In this document: piece after piece, positions 50,917-59,070 of the stretch
Numbering within the stretch: the first letter of the stretch is position 1
How the letters are laid out: every line of letters starts with the position of its first letter
Notes under the pieces: generated by a model
Told to the model about the DNA's origin: nothing
Seen by the model: the letters and a program-made list of their open reading frames with translations, nothing else
The model's database searches: none
Translations under genes and position numbers: made by a program
Source of the DNA: Poriferisodalis sp965221945
GTDB lineage: Bacteria > Actinomycetota > Acidimicrobiia > Acidimicrobiales > Poriferisodalaceae
Length of the DNA: 64,000 nucleotides
Direction: 5' to 3'
NCBI RefSeq assembly: GCF_965221945.1
Contig: NZ_OZ244925.1
Location: forward strand, 3,782,001-3,846,000

Positions 50917-52062
50917 TCACGCCCGGACGAGGCCAAGTTCGCGCGAGATCACGATTCGCTGGATCTCGCTTGTGCCTTCGCCGATCTCCAAGATCTTCGC
51001 ATCGCGGTAGAACCGCGCCACTGGGGTTTCGTCGATGAAGCCGTACCCGCCGAAAATCTGCGTTGCTTCGCGGGTCGCCGCAACGGCTGCCTCTGTCGCG
51101 TAGAGCTTGGCAATGGCTGCTTCCTTCTTGAACGGCAGTCCTGCGTCTTTGCGCGCCGCCGCCGCGTAGGTCACCTGTCGAGCCGTTTCCGCAGCTACCG
51201 CCATGTCGGCGCACTTGAACGCGACTGCTTGGTTGCTGCCGATCGGCCTGCCGAACGCAGTCCGCTGATTCGCGTACGCCGTGCATTCTTCGAGACAGGC
51301 TTGGATCAGCCCCACTGCCAGTGCCGCGATGGCGATCCGCCCGTCGTCGAGAGTCGCCAAGAACTGCTGAAACCCTCGGCCGGGCGCCCCGAGCAGGTTG
51401 GATTCGGGCACTCGGCATCCGTCAAAGCGCAGCCCATGGGTGTCCGATGCGTGCCATCCCATCTTGTGGTACGCCGGCTCCACGACGAAGCCGGCGGTGC
51501 CCGAAGGAACGATGAGGGTCGAGATGCCCTCGGTGGTGCGTGCCGTCACCGTGACCAGGCTGGTGATCTCGGTGCCTGAGTTGGTGATGAAGCATTTCGA
51601 TCCGTCGATCACCCAATGCGGCTGACCGCCCGAGGTGTCGAGCGCCGCGCGGGTCTTGGTCGCGCCGGCGTCCGAGCCGGCGTCGGGCTCCGTCAGGCCG
51701 AACCCGGCGAGCGCCTGGCCAGCCACTAAGTCGGGCAGGTACTCGTGCTTCTGCGCGTCTGATCCGAACTCGAAGATGGGCTTGGCGCCGAGGCAGACGC
51801 CCGCTTCGAGGGTGATTCCCAATGATTGATCGACACGACCGATTTCCTCGATGGCGATGCAGAGAGTCGTGAAATCCGCCCCTGCTCCGCCGTATTCCTC
51901 CGGGAATATGAGACCGAACAGCCCGAGATCGCCCATGGCCTGGACGGTGTTCGTCGGAAAGGTGTGGTCGAGATCCCATTGCGCCGCATAGGGGGCGATC
52001 TCGGCGTTCGCGAAGTCGCGCACGACGGACCTGAATTGATTCTGCTCGTCGGTGAATTGCAT
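50917..52062 (-). CDS. Acyl-CoA dehydrogenase
   Basis: This 381-residue FAD enzyme makes enoyl-CoA from acyl-CoA. Family landmarks are GLFGLIFPEEYGGAG, the flavin-binding GFGLTEPDAGSDAGATKT, WVIDGSKCFITNSG, QRTAFGRPIGSNQAVAFKCA and the catalytic Glu region QIFGGYGFIDETPVARFYRD. It follows urtE on the same strand with a 39-base gap, so it may be co-transcribed with the transport operon. The chain-length or branched substrate preference is not readable. Confidence 0.93.
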   Translation of the reverse strand: MQFTDEQNQFRSVVRDFANAEIAPYAAQWDLDHTFPTNTVQAMGDLGLFGLIFPEEYGGAGADFTTLCIAIEEIGRVDQSLGITLEAGVCLGAKPIFEFGSDAQKHEYLPDLVAGQALAGFGLTEPDAGSDAGATKTRAALDTSGGQPHWVIDGSKCFITNSGTEITSLVTVTARTTEGISTLIVPSGTAGFVVEPAYHKMGWHASDTHGLRFDGCRVPESNLLGAPGRGFQQFLATLDDGRIAIAALAVGLIQACLEECTAYANQRTAFGRPIGSNQAVAFKCADMAVAAETARQVTYAAAARKDAGLPFKKEAAIAKLYATEAAVAATREATQIFGGYGFIDETPVARFYRDAKILEIGEGTSEIQRIVISRELGLVRA

Positions 52063-52101
52063 GTGGTTACGAACCTCGTGTCTGGATCGTCTGACTGGCG
52101 A

Positions 52102-52803
52102 CTACAGGGCCATGAACTTGCGTTGCAGGTCGCGGTCGTTGCGAAGCTCCGCGATGTCGAGGCTTTCGATGATCTCGCCCTTCTCCATGATCAGACCGCG
52201 GCGGGCGATGCGGGCGGCGAAGTCGAGGTTCTGCTCCACGACGAGAACGGCGATGCCGCGCGTGGAGTTGATGTGGTCGATGACCTCTGCGATCTGATCG
52301 AGAATCGACGGCTGAATCCCTTCGGAGGGCTCGTCGAGCAGCAGCAGCCTCGGCTCGGCGACGAGTGCGCGTGCGAGCGCCAGGATCTGCTGTTGGCCAC
52401 CGGACAAGCTGCCGCCCTTGGCTCGGCGGCGAGTCGCCAACAGGGGGAACTCCTCGTAGATCTCGTCGAGGCTGCTGTTGCTGGAGCGCCCGGCTGCTGC
52501 GGCACCCACTTTGAGGTTCTCTGCCACGGTGAGCTTCGGAAAAATGTCCCGTCCTTGTGGCACGTGGGCGATTCCCATGCGGGCACGTTCGTAGGGCTTG
52601 AGTGGGGTGAGATCGGTGCCTTCGAAAGTCAGATTCCCGCCGGTGCAGCCGACAGCGCCGCTGATGGTTCGCATCAGTGTCGTCTTGCCGACGCCGTTGC
52701 GTCCGAGGACGGCGACGCGTTCCCCGGCTTCGAGGGACAGGTCGACGCCGTGGAGGACCGCCGCGGTTCCGTACCCGGCACGCAGATCAGTCGCTTGCAG
52801 CAT
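52102..52803 (-). CDS. urtE: Urea/amide/branched-chain-type ABC ATPase (UrtE/LivF-like)
   Basis: The 233-residue ATPase starts at ATG 52803 inside the end of the upstream fusion gene. Walker A is GRNGVGKTT, the signature LSGGQQQILALARAL and Walker B LLLLDEPSEGIQPSI, characteristic of LivF/UrtE. It powers the same transporter as the UrtC-UrtD fusion. The stop at 52102 is followed by the acyl-CoA dehydrogenase. Confidence 0.9.
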   Translation of the reverse strand: MLQATDLRAGYGTAAVLHGVDLSLEAGERVAVLGRNGVGKTTLMRTISGAVGCTGGNLTFEGTDLTPLKPYERARMGIAHVPQGRDIFPKLTVAENLKVGAAAAGRSSNSSLDEIYEEFPLLATRRRAKGGSLSGGQQQILALARALVAEPRLLLLDEPSEGIQPSILDQIAEVIDHINSTRGIAVLVVEQNLDFAARIARRGLIMEKGEIIESLDIAELRNDRDLQRKFMAL

Positions 52804-54673
52804 CGGCGTGGCTCCCTCCCAGGTAGATGTCGATAATGCGCTCGTCGTCTGACAGCTCCTCGAAGGTGCCTTGAGCGAACACTGCTCCCATGTGGAGCAC
52901 GGTGATCGGTGCTTCAAGCTGGCGCACGAATTCCATGTCGTGCTCGACGACGATGACGGATGCCTGTTCGCCCAATTCGGTGACGAGGCTGGCGGTGCGC
53001 TCGGTTTCGTCCCGGGTCATTCCCGCTGTCGGCTCGTCGAGCAGCACAATGCCTGGATTTCCGGCGACGACCATGCCGATTTCCAGCCATTGCTGCTGGC
53101 CGTGGGACAGCGTGCCCGCGGGACGCTCAGCGTCGTCGCTCAGCCCGAGCCACTCGAGCAGTTCCGCGGAACGGTTCCGGGCCGATTCGATGCTGCGAGT
53201 CTTTGCGTAGCACGCGAGCCAGAGATTCTCTCGTGCCGTCAACGCCTTGTAGATCGAAGCGACTTGCAGCTTGATGCCGATGCCGCTGCGGGCTCTGCGG
53301 TAGGGGTGCCACTTCGTCAGGTCATGGTCGTCGAGCGTCACCGATCCCGATGTGGCGCGCAGCTGACCGGACAGCAGTGCGAGCAGCGTGCTCTTGCCGG
53401 CGCCGTTGGGTCCGATGAGACACGACACGCCTCGTGGCGGGAACTCCAACGTGACATCGTCCACCGCCGCCAGTCCGCCGAACCGTCTCGTGACGTCACG
53501 AGCTGCGATACGGCGCGCCGGCTGCTCGATGGTGTCGTGCAGCTCGGACTCAGCCGCGAAGCCGCGGTCAACTGCGTCGTCTTCCGCCGCCGCGTCTTGG
53601 TGAGCGTGCTGACGCGCACTGCCGGCTAGACGGTTCCGGAACCAGGTTCGGACGTGGCCCAAGCTGGGAACGATCCCGCCGGGCAATGCCAGCACGATCA
53701 CGATCAGCAGCAGTCCGAGAACGATTGGCTCGTTGTCGCCGCTCGCACCGCCAAACCAGGACGAGAAGCCCTTGACGACCAGCACGCCGACAAACGCTCC
53801 GGCGACGCTGGTGCGGCCGCCTACCAGTACCCAGATCACCACCAGTGCCGCTGGTGCGAGCGAGAACACCGGCGGGCTGATGAACCGGCCCCACGCTCCA
53901 AACAAGGCGCCAGCAAGTCCTGCGATTGACCCGCCGATGGTGAACAGCGCCAGCTTGTGCCAGCGCACGTCGTAGCCGAGCAGTTCTGTGCGCAGCTCGT
54001 TGTGCTGCAGGGCGACGGCGATCCGCCCGAACGGCCGTCGCGAGATGACCCGGATGATCACGGCGATGAGCAGTCCAGCGGCGACGCATACCAAGAAGAA
54101 CTGTGTCCGGGTGAGAACGTGGCTCTCAGCTCCTGACAGCCGCCATGTGAGGCGGGGAATGCGAGTCATTCCGTTGTATCCGCCGAAGGGGGCGTCGCCG
54201 ATGCGGTACGCGGTGCCCGACGTCGAGTTCACGAATGCGAACAGCACCAGGCTCGTGGCCAGAGTGATGATTGCCACGTAGACGTCGGTGACGTTGCCGT
54301 AGAACATGAAGTAGCCGAGCAGTGCTGCGAAAATCGACCCGACGACGACTGCGGCAACTACTGCGGTGATCGTCTCGCCGGTGTTGTCAGCGAAGTTGAT
54401 GGCCCAGAACCCGTAGGTGTAGCCGCCGATGCCGTAGATGGCTGCTTGGCCAAGGCTGAAGATGCCGCCCTGTCCCCACACGAGCGTCAGCGACAGCGCG
54501 AGAATCGCCTGGGTAGCCCACAGTGACCACTCGAACGCGGTGAATTCCTGCACCAAGTTCGCCAGGACTGCCGCTACAACAAAGGCAGCGGCGGCGCCGG
54601 CAAGGTCCGTGCGCAACCTTCCATGAGCGGGTCCCCCGCCTGGTGCGCCGAGCCGCGCCAGCAAGGCGTTCAC
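52787..54673 (-). CDS. UrtC-UrtD fusion: ABC permease joined to ATPase
   Basis: One 628-residue chain carries a LivM/UrtC permease (residues about 20-370, with LALSLTLVWGQGGIFSLGQA, ATSLVLFAFVNSTSG and LPGGIVPSLGHV). A 40-residue acidic/His linker leads to a complete LivG/UrtD ATPase (Walker A GPNGAGKSTLLALLSG, signature LSHGQQQWLEIGMV, Walker B IVLLDEPTAG). I chose GTG 54673, which overlaps the urtB stop (GTGA). The fused form fixes a 1:1 ratio of permease and ATPase and is less usual than separate genes. Confidence 0.9.
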   Translation of the reverse strand: MNALLARLGAPGGGPAHGRLRTDLAGAAAAFVVAAVLANLVQEFTAFEWSLWATQAILALSLTLVWGQGGIFSLGQAAIYGIGGYTYGFWAINFADNTGETITAVVAAVVVGSIFAALLGYFMFYGNVTDVYVAIITLATSLVLFAFVNSTSGTAYRIGDAPFGGYNGMTRIPRLTWRLSGAESHVLTRTQFFLVCVAAGLLIAVIIRVISRRPFGRIAVALQHNELRTELLGYDVRWHKLALFTIGGSIAGLAGALFGAWGRFISPPVFSLAPAALVVIWVLVGGRTSVAGAFVGVLVVKGFSSWFGGASGDNEPIVLGLLLIVIVLALPGGIVPSLGHVRTWFRNRLAGSARQHAHQDAAAEDDAVDRGFAAESELHDTIEQPARRIAARDVTRRFGGLAAVDDVTLEFPPRGVSCLIGPNGAGKSTLLALLSGQLRATSGSVTLDDHDLTKWHPYRRARSGIGIKLQVASIYKALTARENLWLACYAKTRSIESARNRSAELLEWLGLSDDAERPAGTLSHGQQQWLEIGMVVAGNPGIVLLDEPTAGMTRDETERTASLVTELGEQASVIVVEHDMEFVRQLEAPITVLHMGAVFAQGTFEELSDDERIIDIYLGGSHADAASD

Positions 54674-55533
54674 CGCAGGCTCCGACGGCCGGTGAGGCCC
54701 TGGGGCATGAATCGCAGGATGACGATCGCCGCGATCAGCAGCATGGCTTGGCCGATTACGGGCGTGAACCAATTCGTGCTGAGGTTCTCAATGAACCCCA
54801 GCAGTCCGCTGGCCGACACGGGCCCGGCGACGAATGCCGGACCGCCGACGATCACCGTCATGAATGAACGGGCCACGAATGTCTGGCCCATGGTCGGGAT
54901 GACTCCGACGAGCGGAGCCAGCAACGCACCTGCGGCGCCGGCCAACGCCGCGCCGAACCCGAACGTCCACATGTTCACCCGAGACGTATTGACACCGAGG
55001 CCCTCGGCCATGGTGTGGGACTGCACCGACGCTCGCGCATGCAGGCCGTAGCGGGTGTGGTGCATGACGGCGTAGGTGACCAACACGCACACTGCAGCCG
55101 CCCCCATCAGCACGACGTTGTAGGTCGACATGGAATAGCTGCCGACGTTGAAATTGCCGACTGGCACCGCGATGCCCTCGGTCACCGATCCGTAGAGGTT
55201 CTCGATGACCTGCACCATGATCAACGAAAGGCCCCAGGTCGCCAGCATCGTGTCGGCCAGGCGGGCGTAGAGCCATCGGATGAGCAACCGCTCGACGATG
55301 ATGCCGAACACACCGACCGCTACGGCTGCGGCCAGCATCGCAATCCAGATGTTGAGGCCGTTGCGAACCCCGCTGAGCGTGGTGAAAGCCCCCAGCATGA
55401 TGAACTCACCGTGAGCGAGGTTGATGATCCCCCGCATGCCGAAGGTAATTGCCAGACCGATGGACACCAAGGCCAGAATCGAGATCGTCGTGGCGAGATC
55501 GAAGCCGAGGTTGAAGAGTCGGTCGAAGGCCAT
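54670..55533 (-). CDS. urtB: Urea/amide/branched-chain-type ABC permease (UrtB/LivH-like)
   Basis: The 287-residue permease has ITFGMRGIINLAHGEFIMLG, LIRWLYARLADTMLATWGLS and VGGPAFVAGPVSASGLLGF, as in UrtB/LivH. It follows urtA after a 110-base gap that contains a strong hairpin. Its stop overlaps the fusion gene start. With the fusion it forms the membrane channel. Confidence 0.92.
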   Translation of the reverse strand: MAFDRLFNLGFDLATTISILALVSIGLAITFGMRGIINLAHGEFIMLGAFTTLSGVRNGLNIWIAMLAAAVAVGVFGIIVERLLIRWLYARLADTMLATWGLSLIMVQVIENLYGSVTEGIAVPVGNFNVGSYSMSTYNVVLMGAAAVCVLVTYAVMHHTRYGLHARASVQSHTMAEGLGVNTSRVNMWTFGFGAALAGAAGALLAPLVGVIPTMGQTFVARSFMTVIVGGPAFVAGPVSASGLLGFIENLSTNWFTPVIGQAMLLIAAIVILRFMPQGLTGRRSLR

Positions 55534-55570
55534 CGGCTCGAGGTGCTCCGTTGCTCTTCGGGTTCATGAA

Positions 55571-55618
55571 GCAGTCGCAGGAGGGCGCCGAGGGGTGTTG
55601 GCGCCTTCCTGCGACTGC
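55571..55618 (-). promoter_or_regulatory. 19-bp-arm stem-loop between urtA and urtB
   Basis: The arms 55571-55589 and 55600-55618 are complementary with one mismatch, around a 10-base loop. No T tract follows in either direction. In transport operons a hairpin just after the receptor gene usually protects its mRNA or limits read-through into the permease genes. That role is inferred. Confidence 0.75.
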
Positions 55619-55643
55619 ATCTCGCCGGCCCCGCTGGGAGGGA

Positions 55644-57017
55644 TCAGGGAGTGAACTGCTCGTTCGTGTCGGGGCTGGCGATCAGATCACAGACGTCCTG
55701 TTCGAACGACGGCGGGATGTTGTCGAACGTCTCGAAGACGTCGAAGCCGTTGCTGGCATTGGCACGGGCCAGGCTGACCGGCTGGATCAGGTGGTGCGAG
55801 CCGCCGTCCATGCTCACCTCGCCCTTTGGACTGCCGAAGCTGACACCGCTCTCAAGCTGTGCGATCACGGCGTCGCGGTCCAAGGTCCCTGCGGCGTTCA
55901 CAGCGTCAGCCCACAGGTGCCACCCCTCCCAGACATAGACAGCAAGGTCGGTGATGTAGGGGTAGTCACTGCCGAATTCGTTCTGCCACGCAGCGACGAA
56001 TTCCGCGTTCACTGCGGTGTCGAGCTCTTCGAAGTACGGGTAGGCGACGACGATGCCCTCAGACGAGGCCCCATCGAGTGCGACTTGTTCGCTGCCCAGA
56101 CCGAACGTCGTCGACACGATGGGGATGTCGGCGTTGACCCCGGCGGCTGCGTACTGGCTGTAGAAGGACATGTGGGCGCCGCCGACCAGCAGCGACACGA
56201 CTGCGTCGGGGCTGGCGTCCTGCACCTCTGAGATCGTGGTGCCGAACTCGGCAACGTCGAGGGGGAAGAAGTCTTCTCCCACGATCTCGCCGCCGTTGGC
56301 AGCCGCGTACTCACGGACCCAGTCGGCCGAGATCTGGCCGTAGTTGTAGTCCGCAGCCAGCACGTACAGGCGCGGCCCCATGTTCTCGATAGCCCACGGG
56401 ATCAGCACCTGCAGCTGCTGTGTCGGCACCACGCCGGTGACGAAGGTGTTGCGGTCACACACGCCGCCCTCGTAGAGGACGTTGTAGAAGTACAGCAACT
56501 CGGCCTCGTCGAAGATCGGCCGAATCGCCTCACGCGACGCGCTGGTGATGCCGGCATGAACCACGGCGAGGTCTTGGGCAACCAGCTGATCGGCTCCGGT
56601 GATGTACTCGTTCTGATCAGACTTCGAGTCGAGCGCCACGAGCTCGAGCTGACGGCCCAGCACGCCGCCCTTCGCATTGATGTCAGCGATCGCGAGCCTT
56701 GTTGCGTCCGCCATCGGCGTGCCGTAGATATTCAGCGGCCCTGTCTCGTCGAGGAGACTGCCGACACGGATCGGCTCTGTCTCCACAGGAGCAGCGGCCT
56801 CGTCGTCCGCCATGTCGGCAGTCGTGGTTTCCGTGGCCTCCGCAGCAGTGTCGGCAGTTCCCGCTTCGATGGCCGCTGCGGTGTCGGCCGCCGGATCGGC
56901 GGCATCATCGCTGCTGGCACACGCTGCCAGCGTCAGCCCGAGTGCGATCAGTGCGACGGTGAGTCGGTATAGGTGACTTCGGGCGCGGCACCCGGCCACG
57001 CTTGCATTTGCAGACAT
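55644..57017 (-). CDS. urtA: Urea/amide-type solute-binding lipoprotein (UrtA-like)
   Basis: ATG 57017 has GGGGGAG upstream. The 457-residue protein has a lipobox (ALGLTLAACASS), an Ala/Thr/Glu-rich linker, and a receptor domain of the urea/short-chain amide type (RVGSLLDETGPLNIYG, LAIADINAKGGVLGRQLELV, DQNEYITGADQLVAQDLAVV, YNYGQISADWVREYA). The FmdD/UrtA pattern and the nearby amidase favour an amide or urea-like ligand over a branched amino acid. It is followed by the hairpin and urtB. Confidence 0.88.
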   Translation of the reverse strand: MSANASVAGCRARSHLYRLTVALIALGLTLAACASSDDAADPAADTAAAIEAGTADTAAEATETTTADMADDEAAAPVETEPIRVGSLLDETGPLNIYGTPMADATRLAIADINAKGGVLGRQLELVALDSKSDQNEYITGADQLVAQDLAVVHAGITSASREAIRPIFDEAELLYFYNVLYEGGVCDRNTFVTGVVPTQQLQVLIPWAIENMGPRLYVLAADYNYGQISADWVREYAAANGGEIVGEDFFPLDVAEFGTTISEVQDASPDAVVSLLVGGAHMSFYSQYAAAGVNADIPIVSTTFGLGSEQVALDGASSEGIVVAYPYFEELDTAVNAEFVAAWQNEFGSDYPYITDLAVYVWEGWHLWADAVNAAGTLDRDAVIAQLESGVSFGSPKGEVSMDGGSHHLIQPVSLARANASNGFDVFETFDNIPPSFEQDVCDLIASPDTNEQFTP

Positions 57018-57194
57018 AGGAACTGGTCTCCCCCTTCGTGACGCTTCAGGCATTGATCGCAGACGCCGCACCGTGCGGCCGCTGCGACGCATTGCGTCTG
57101 AGGCGTGTTCTGCAAGTGCTTATGTCGCAGGCTGGATGTGCCGACACACGCGATTGCAGGGTTGAGCGCAACTACCCGCGAATGCAGGTGATGG

Positions 57195-57824
57195 CTAGAG
57201 GAGTCTTAACTCGCGGGCGATCGCCACAGCTTCGATGCGGTTACGCGCATGCAACTTCGACAGCAGCACCTGGGTGTAGCTGCGCACCGTGTTCTCGGCG
57301 AGATGCAATTCGGCTGCGATCTCCTTGCTGGTGCGACCCAGCGCCATGACGCACAAGACCTCGTATTCCCGCAGGGTAAGCGACTCATACACGCCGCCTT
57401 CTTCTCCGAGCCGCAGTGCCCGAACTCTCGGGTCCGCCACAAGCGACGGATCCACGTAGATCTCGCCGGACATGACGCGGCGCAGTGCGTCCACCAGATT
57501 GCTGGCGTCCTTCAGCACAACCCCCACCGCGCCCGCGTTCAGGCAAGCCCTCAGCGGTTCCCGGTTGTCGAAGGCTGTGTGGATCACGATGCGAGACGCC
57601 AGCGCAGCCTCAGCCAGCAGCCGGCACAGGTGCGGCGCGAAGCTGTCGCCCAGCTTCAAGTCCAGCAGCACTAGATCAGGTGCCAGCGACTTCGCGAGTG
57701 CCACCCTGTCGACGCCCTTGGTGGCCTCGCCGATCATGGTGAAGTCCGTCGTTTGAGCCAGAAGCTGGCGGACTCCGTCGATTACCACGGGATGGTCGTC
57801 GATCACCAATACCGACGCGGTCAT
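57195..57824 (-). CDS. NarL/LuxR-type response regulator
   Basis: The 209-residue regulator starts at ATG 57824, overlapping the kinase stop. The receiver has the acidic pair VIDDHP, phospho-acceptor Asp55 in LVLLDLKLGD and Lys in GVVLKDAS. The LuxR HTH is LTLREYEVLCVMALGRTSKE followed by LAENTVRSYTQVLLSKL. It is encoded just upstream of urtA on the same strand, so transport genes are its likely target. Confidence 0.93.
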   Translation of the reverse strand: MTASVLVIDDHPVVIDGVRQLLAQTTDFTMIGEATKGVDRVALAKSLAPDLVLLDLKLGDSFAPHLCRLLAEAALASRIVIHTAFDNREPLRACLNAGAVGVVLKDASNLVDALRRVMSGEIYVDPSLVADPRVRALRLGEEGGVYESLTLREYEVLCVMALGRTSKEIAAELHLAENTVRSYTQVLLSKLHARNRIEAVAIARELRLL

Positions 57825-59005
57825 CGGCTCTCGCCGACGGGCATTGTGATGCGGACCGTGGTCCCTCCGTCCTCTCCGGGCCGCACCTCCAGGTCGCCGC
57901 CCTGACGTTGTGCCTGCCGCAGCATCGAAGCCAAACCCCAGTGCCCGTCGCCGGACGGAATCACCAGGGGCTCGACGTTCTTCGGCAGCCCGTAGCCGTC
58001 GTCTTGAATAACCAGTGACACTTCTGCGTCCCTGAAGTCCAGCGTGGCAACGACCATGGACGCCTGTGCGTGCTGTTCGATGTTGAAAAAAGCTTGGCGG
58101 GCGATGCCGACGAGTGCAGCTTCGACTCTTTGCGGCATCGGACAAATTGCACCTCGCACGACGAAGTGCGCCATGAGCCCCGATCTACCGGCCAAGTCGT
58201 CGATCTCGCTTTGCAGCGCAACTGTCGCGGACTCGCTGGGCACTCTGGGCTCGGTGACCTTGAACGCTTGACGCAATCGCTGGGTTGCCTCGTGGGCCTG
58301 CCGTTCGATGCGCTCGGCGATCACGGACTGGCTCTCGTTGCCTCCATCGCGCAGACATTGAGCGGCGACGCTGATCGAGAACAGCAGCTGGCTCACGTCG
58401 TCGTGGAGGTTGCTCGCAATGCGCAGACGTTCGGCATCGACGTGCCGCTGGATGGCGGCGGCGGCTCGAACCGAGGCTGCCATCATCGGCGCGAGGCTGG
58501 AAGCGGCTTCTTCGAGCAGCACCTTGGATCGGTCGCCGATCGATCCGATGGAACGCAGACCGCCGTACAGGATGCCCACGAGATCATCTTCGTATTCGAC
58601 CGGCACAGCCACCATGCCGCCGAGTCCCTCAGCAGACACCACGTCGGCGAAGTGATTGGTGATGCGCGGATCGGTGGTGTAGTTCTCCACCTCGATCGGC
58701 CGCCGCTCAATCATGACCCGGCCGCCCATGCCCTCACCCGTCGACAATTGGACTTGACGGAAACGGTCGGTGCGTGCGCCATGGACGCCCCGCATCGCGT
58801 AGTGCGATATGCCGTCTCGCACAGCCACCGAAACGAGTGGGAGCCCCAGCAGGCGATGCAGCAGCGTGGCGGTGCGCTGGGCGAGCGCGGCGGGGTCAAG
58901 GAATCCGACCAGCGTCTCGCTGAGATCCGCGAGTCGTTCGAGATCCTCGAGGCCGACAGATTCGCTGCCGCTGGTGCCGTTTCCTCCAGGCCTGACTTCA
59001 GTCAT
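57821..59005 (-). CDS. GAF-domain sensor histidine kinase (HisKA_3 type)
   Basis: The 394-residue kinase (ATG 59005) has no transmembrane segment. An N-terminal GAF domain (about residues 25-185; VAVPVEYEDDLVGILYGGLR) precedes the phospho-accepting helix ASNLHDDVSQLLFS and an HATPase domain (VIQDDGYGLPKNVEP, GHWGLASMLRQAQRQGG). It is a cytoplasmic NarX/DesK-like sensor paired with the overlapping response regulator. The GAF ligand, perhaps an amide or its product, is unknown. Confidence 0.92.
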   Translation of the reverse strand: MTEVRPGGNGTSGSESVGLEDLERLADLSETLVGFLDPAALAQRTATLLHRLLGLPLVSVAVRDGISHYAMRGVHGARTDRFRQVQLSTGEGMGGRVMIERRPIEVENYTTDPRITNHFADVVSAEGLGGMVAVPVEYEDDLVGILYGGLRSIGSIGDRSKVLLEEAASSLAPMMAASVRAAAAIQRHVDAERLRIASNLHDDVSQLLFSISVAAQCLRDGGNESQSVIAERIERQAHEATQRLRQAFKVTEPRVPSESATVALQSEIDDLAGRSGLMAHFVVRGAICPMPQRVEAALVGIARQAFFNIEQHAQASMVVATLDFRDAEVSLVIQDDGYGLPKNVEPLVIPSGDGHWGLASMLRQAQRQGGDLEVRPGEDGGTTVRITMPVGESR

Positions 59006-59070
59006 GGCTCCCTCGCGCTCTGAGACCGATGTTTTCCCAATCAATAGAGCACGGTTCGTGTGCCCTTCGT

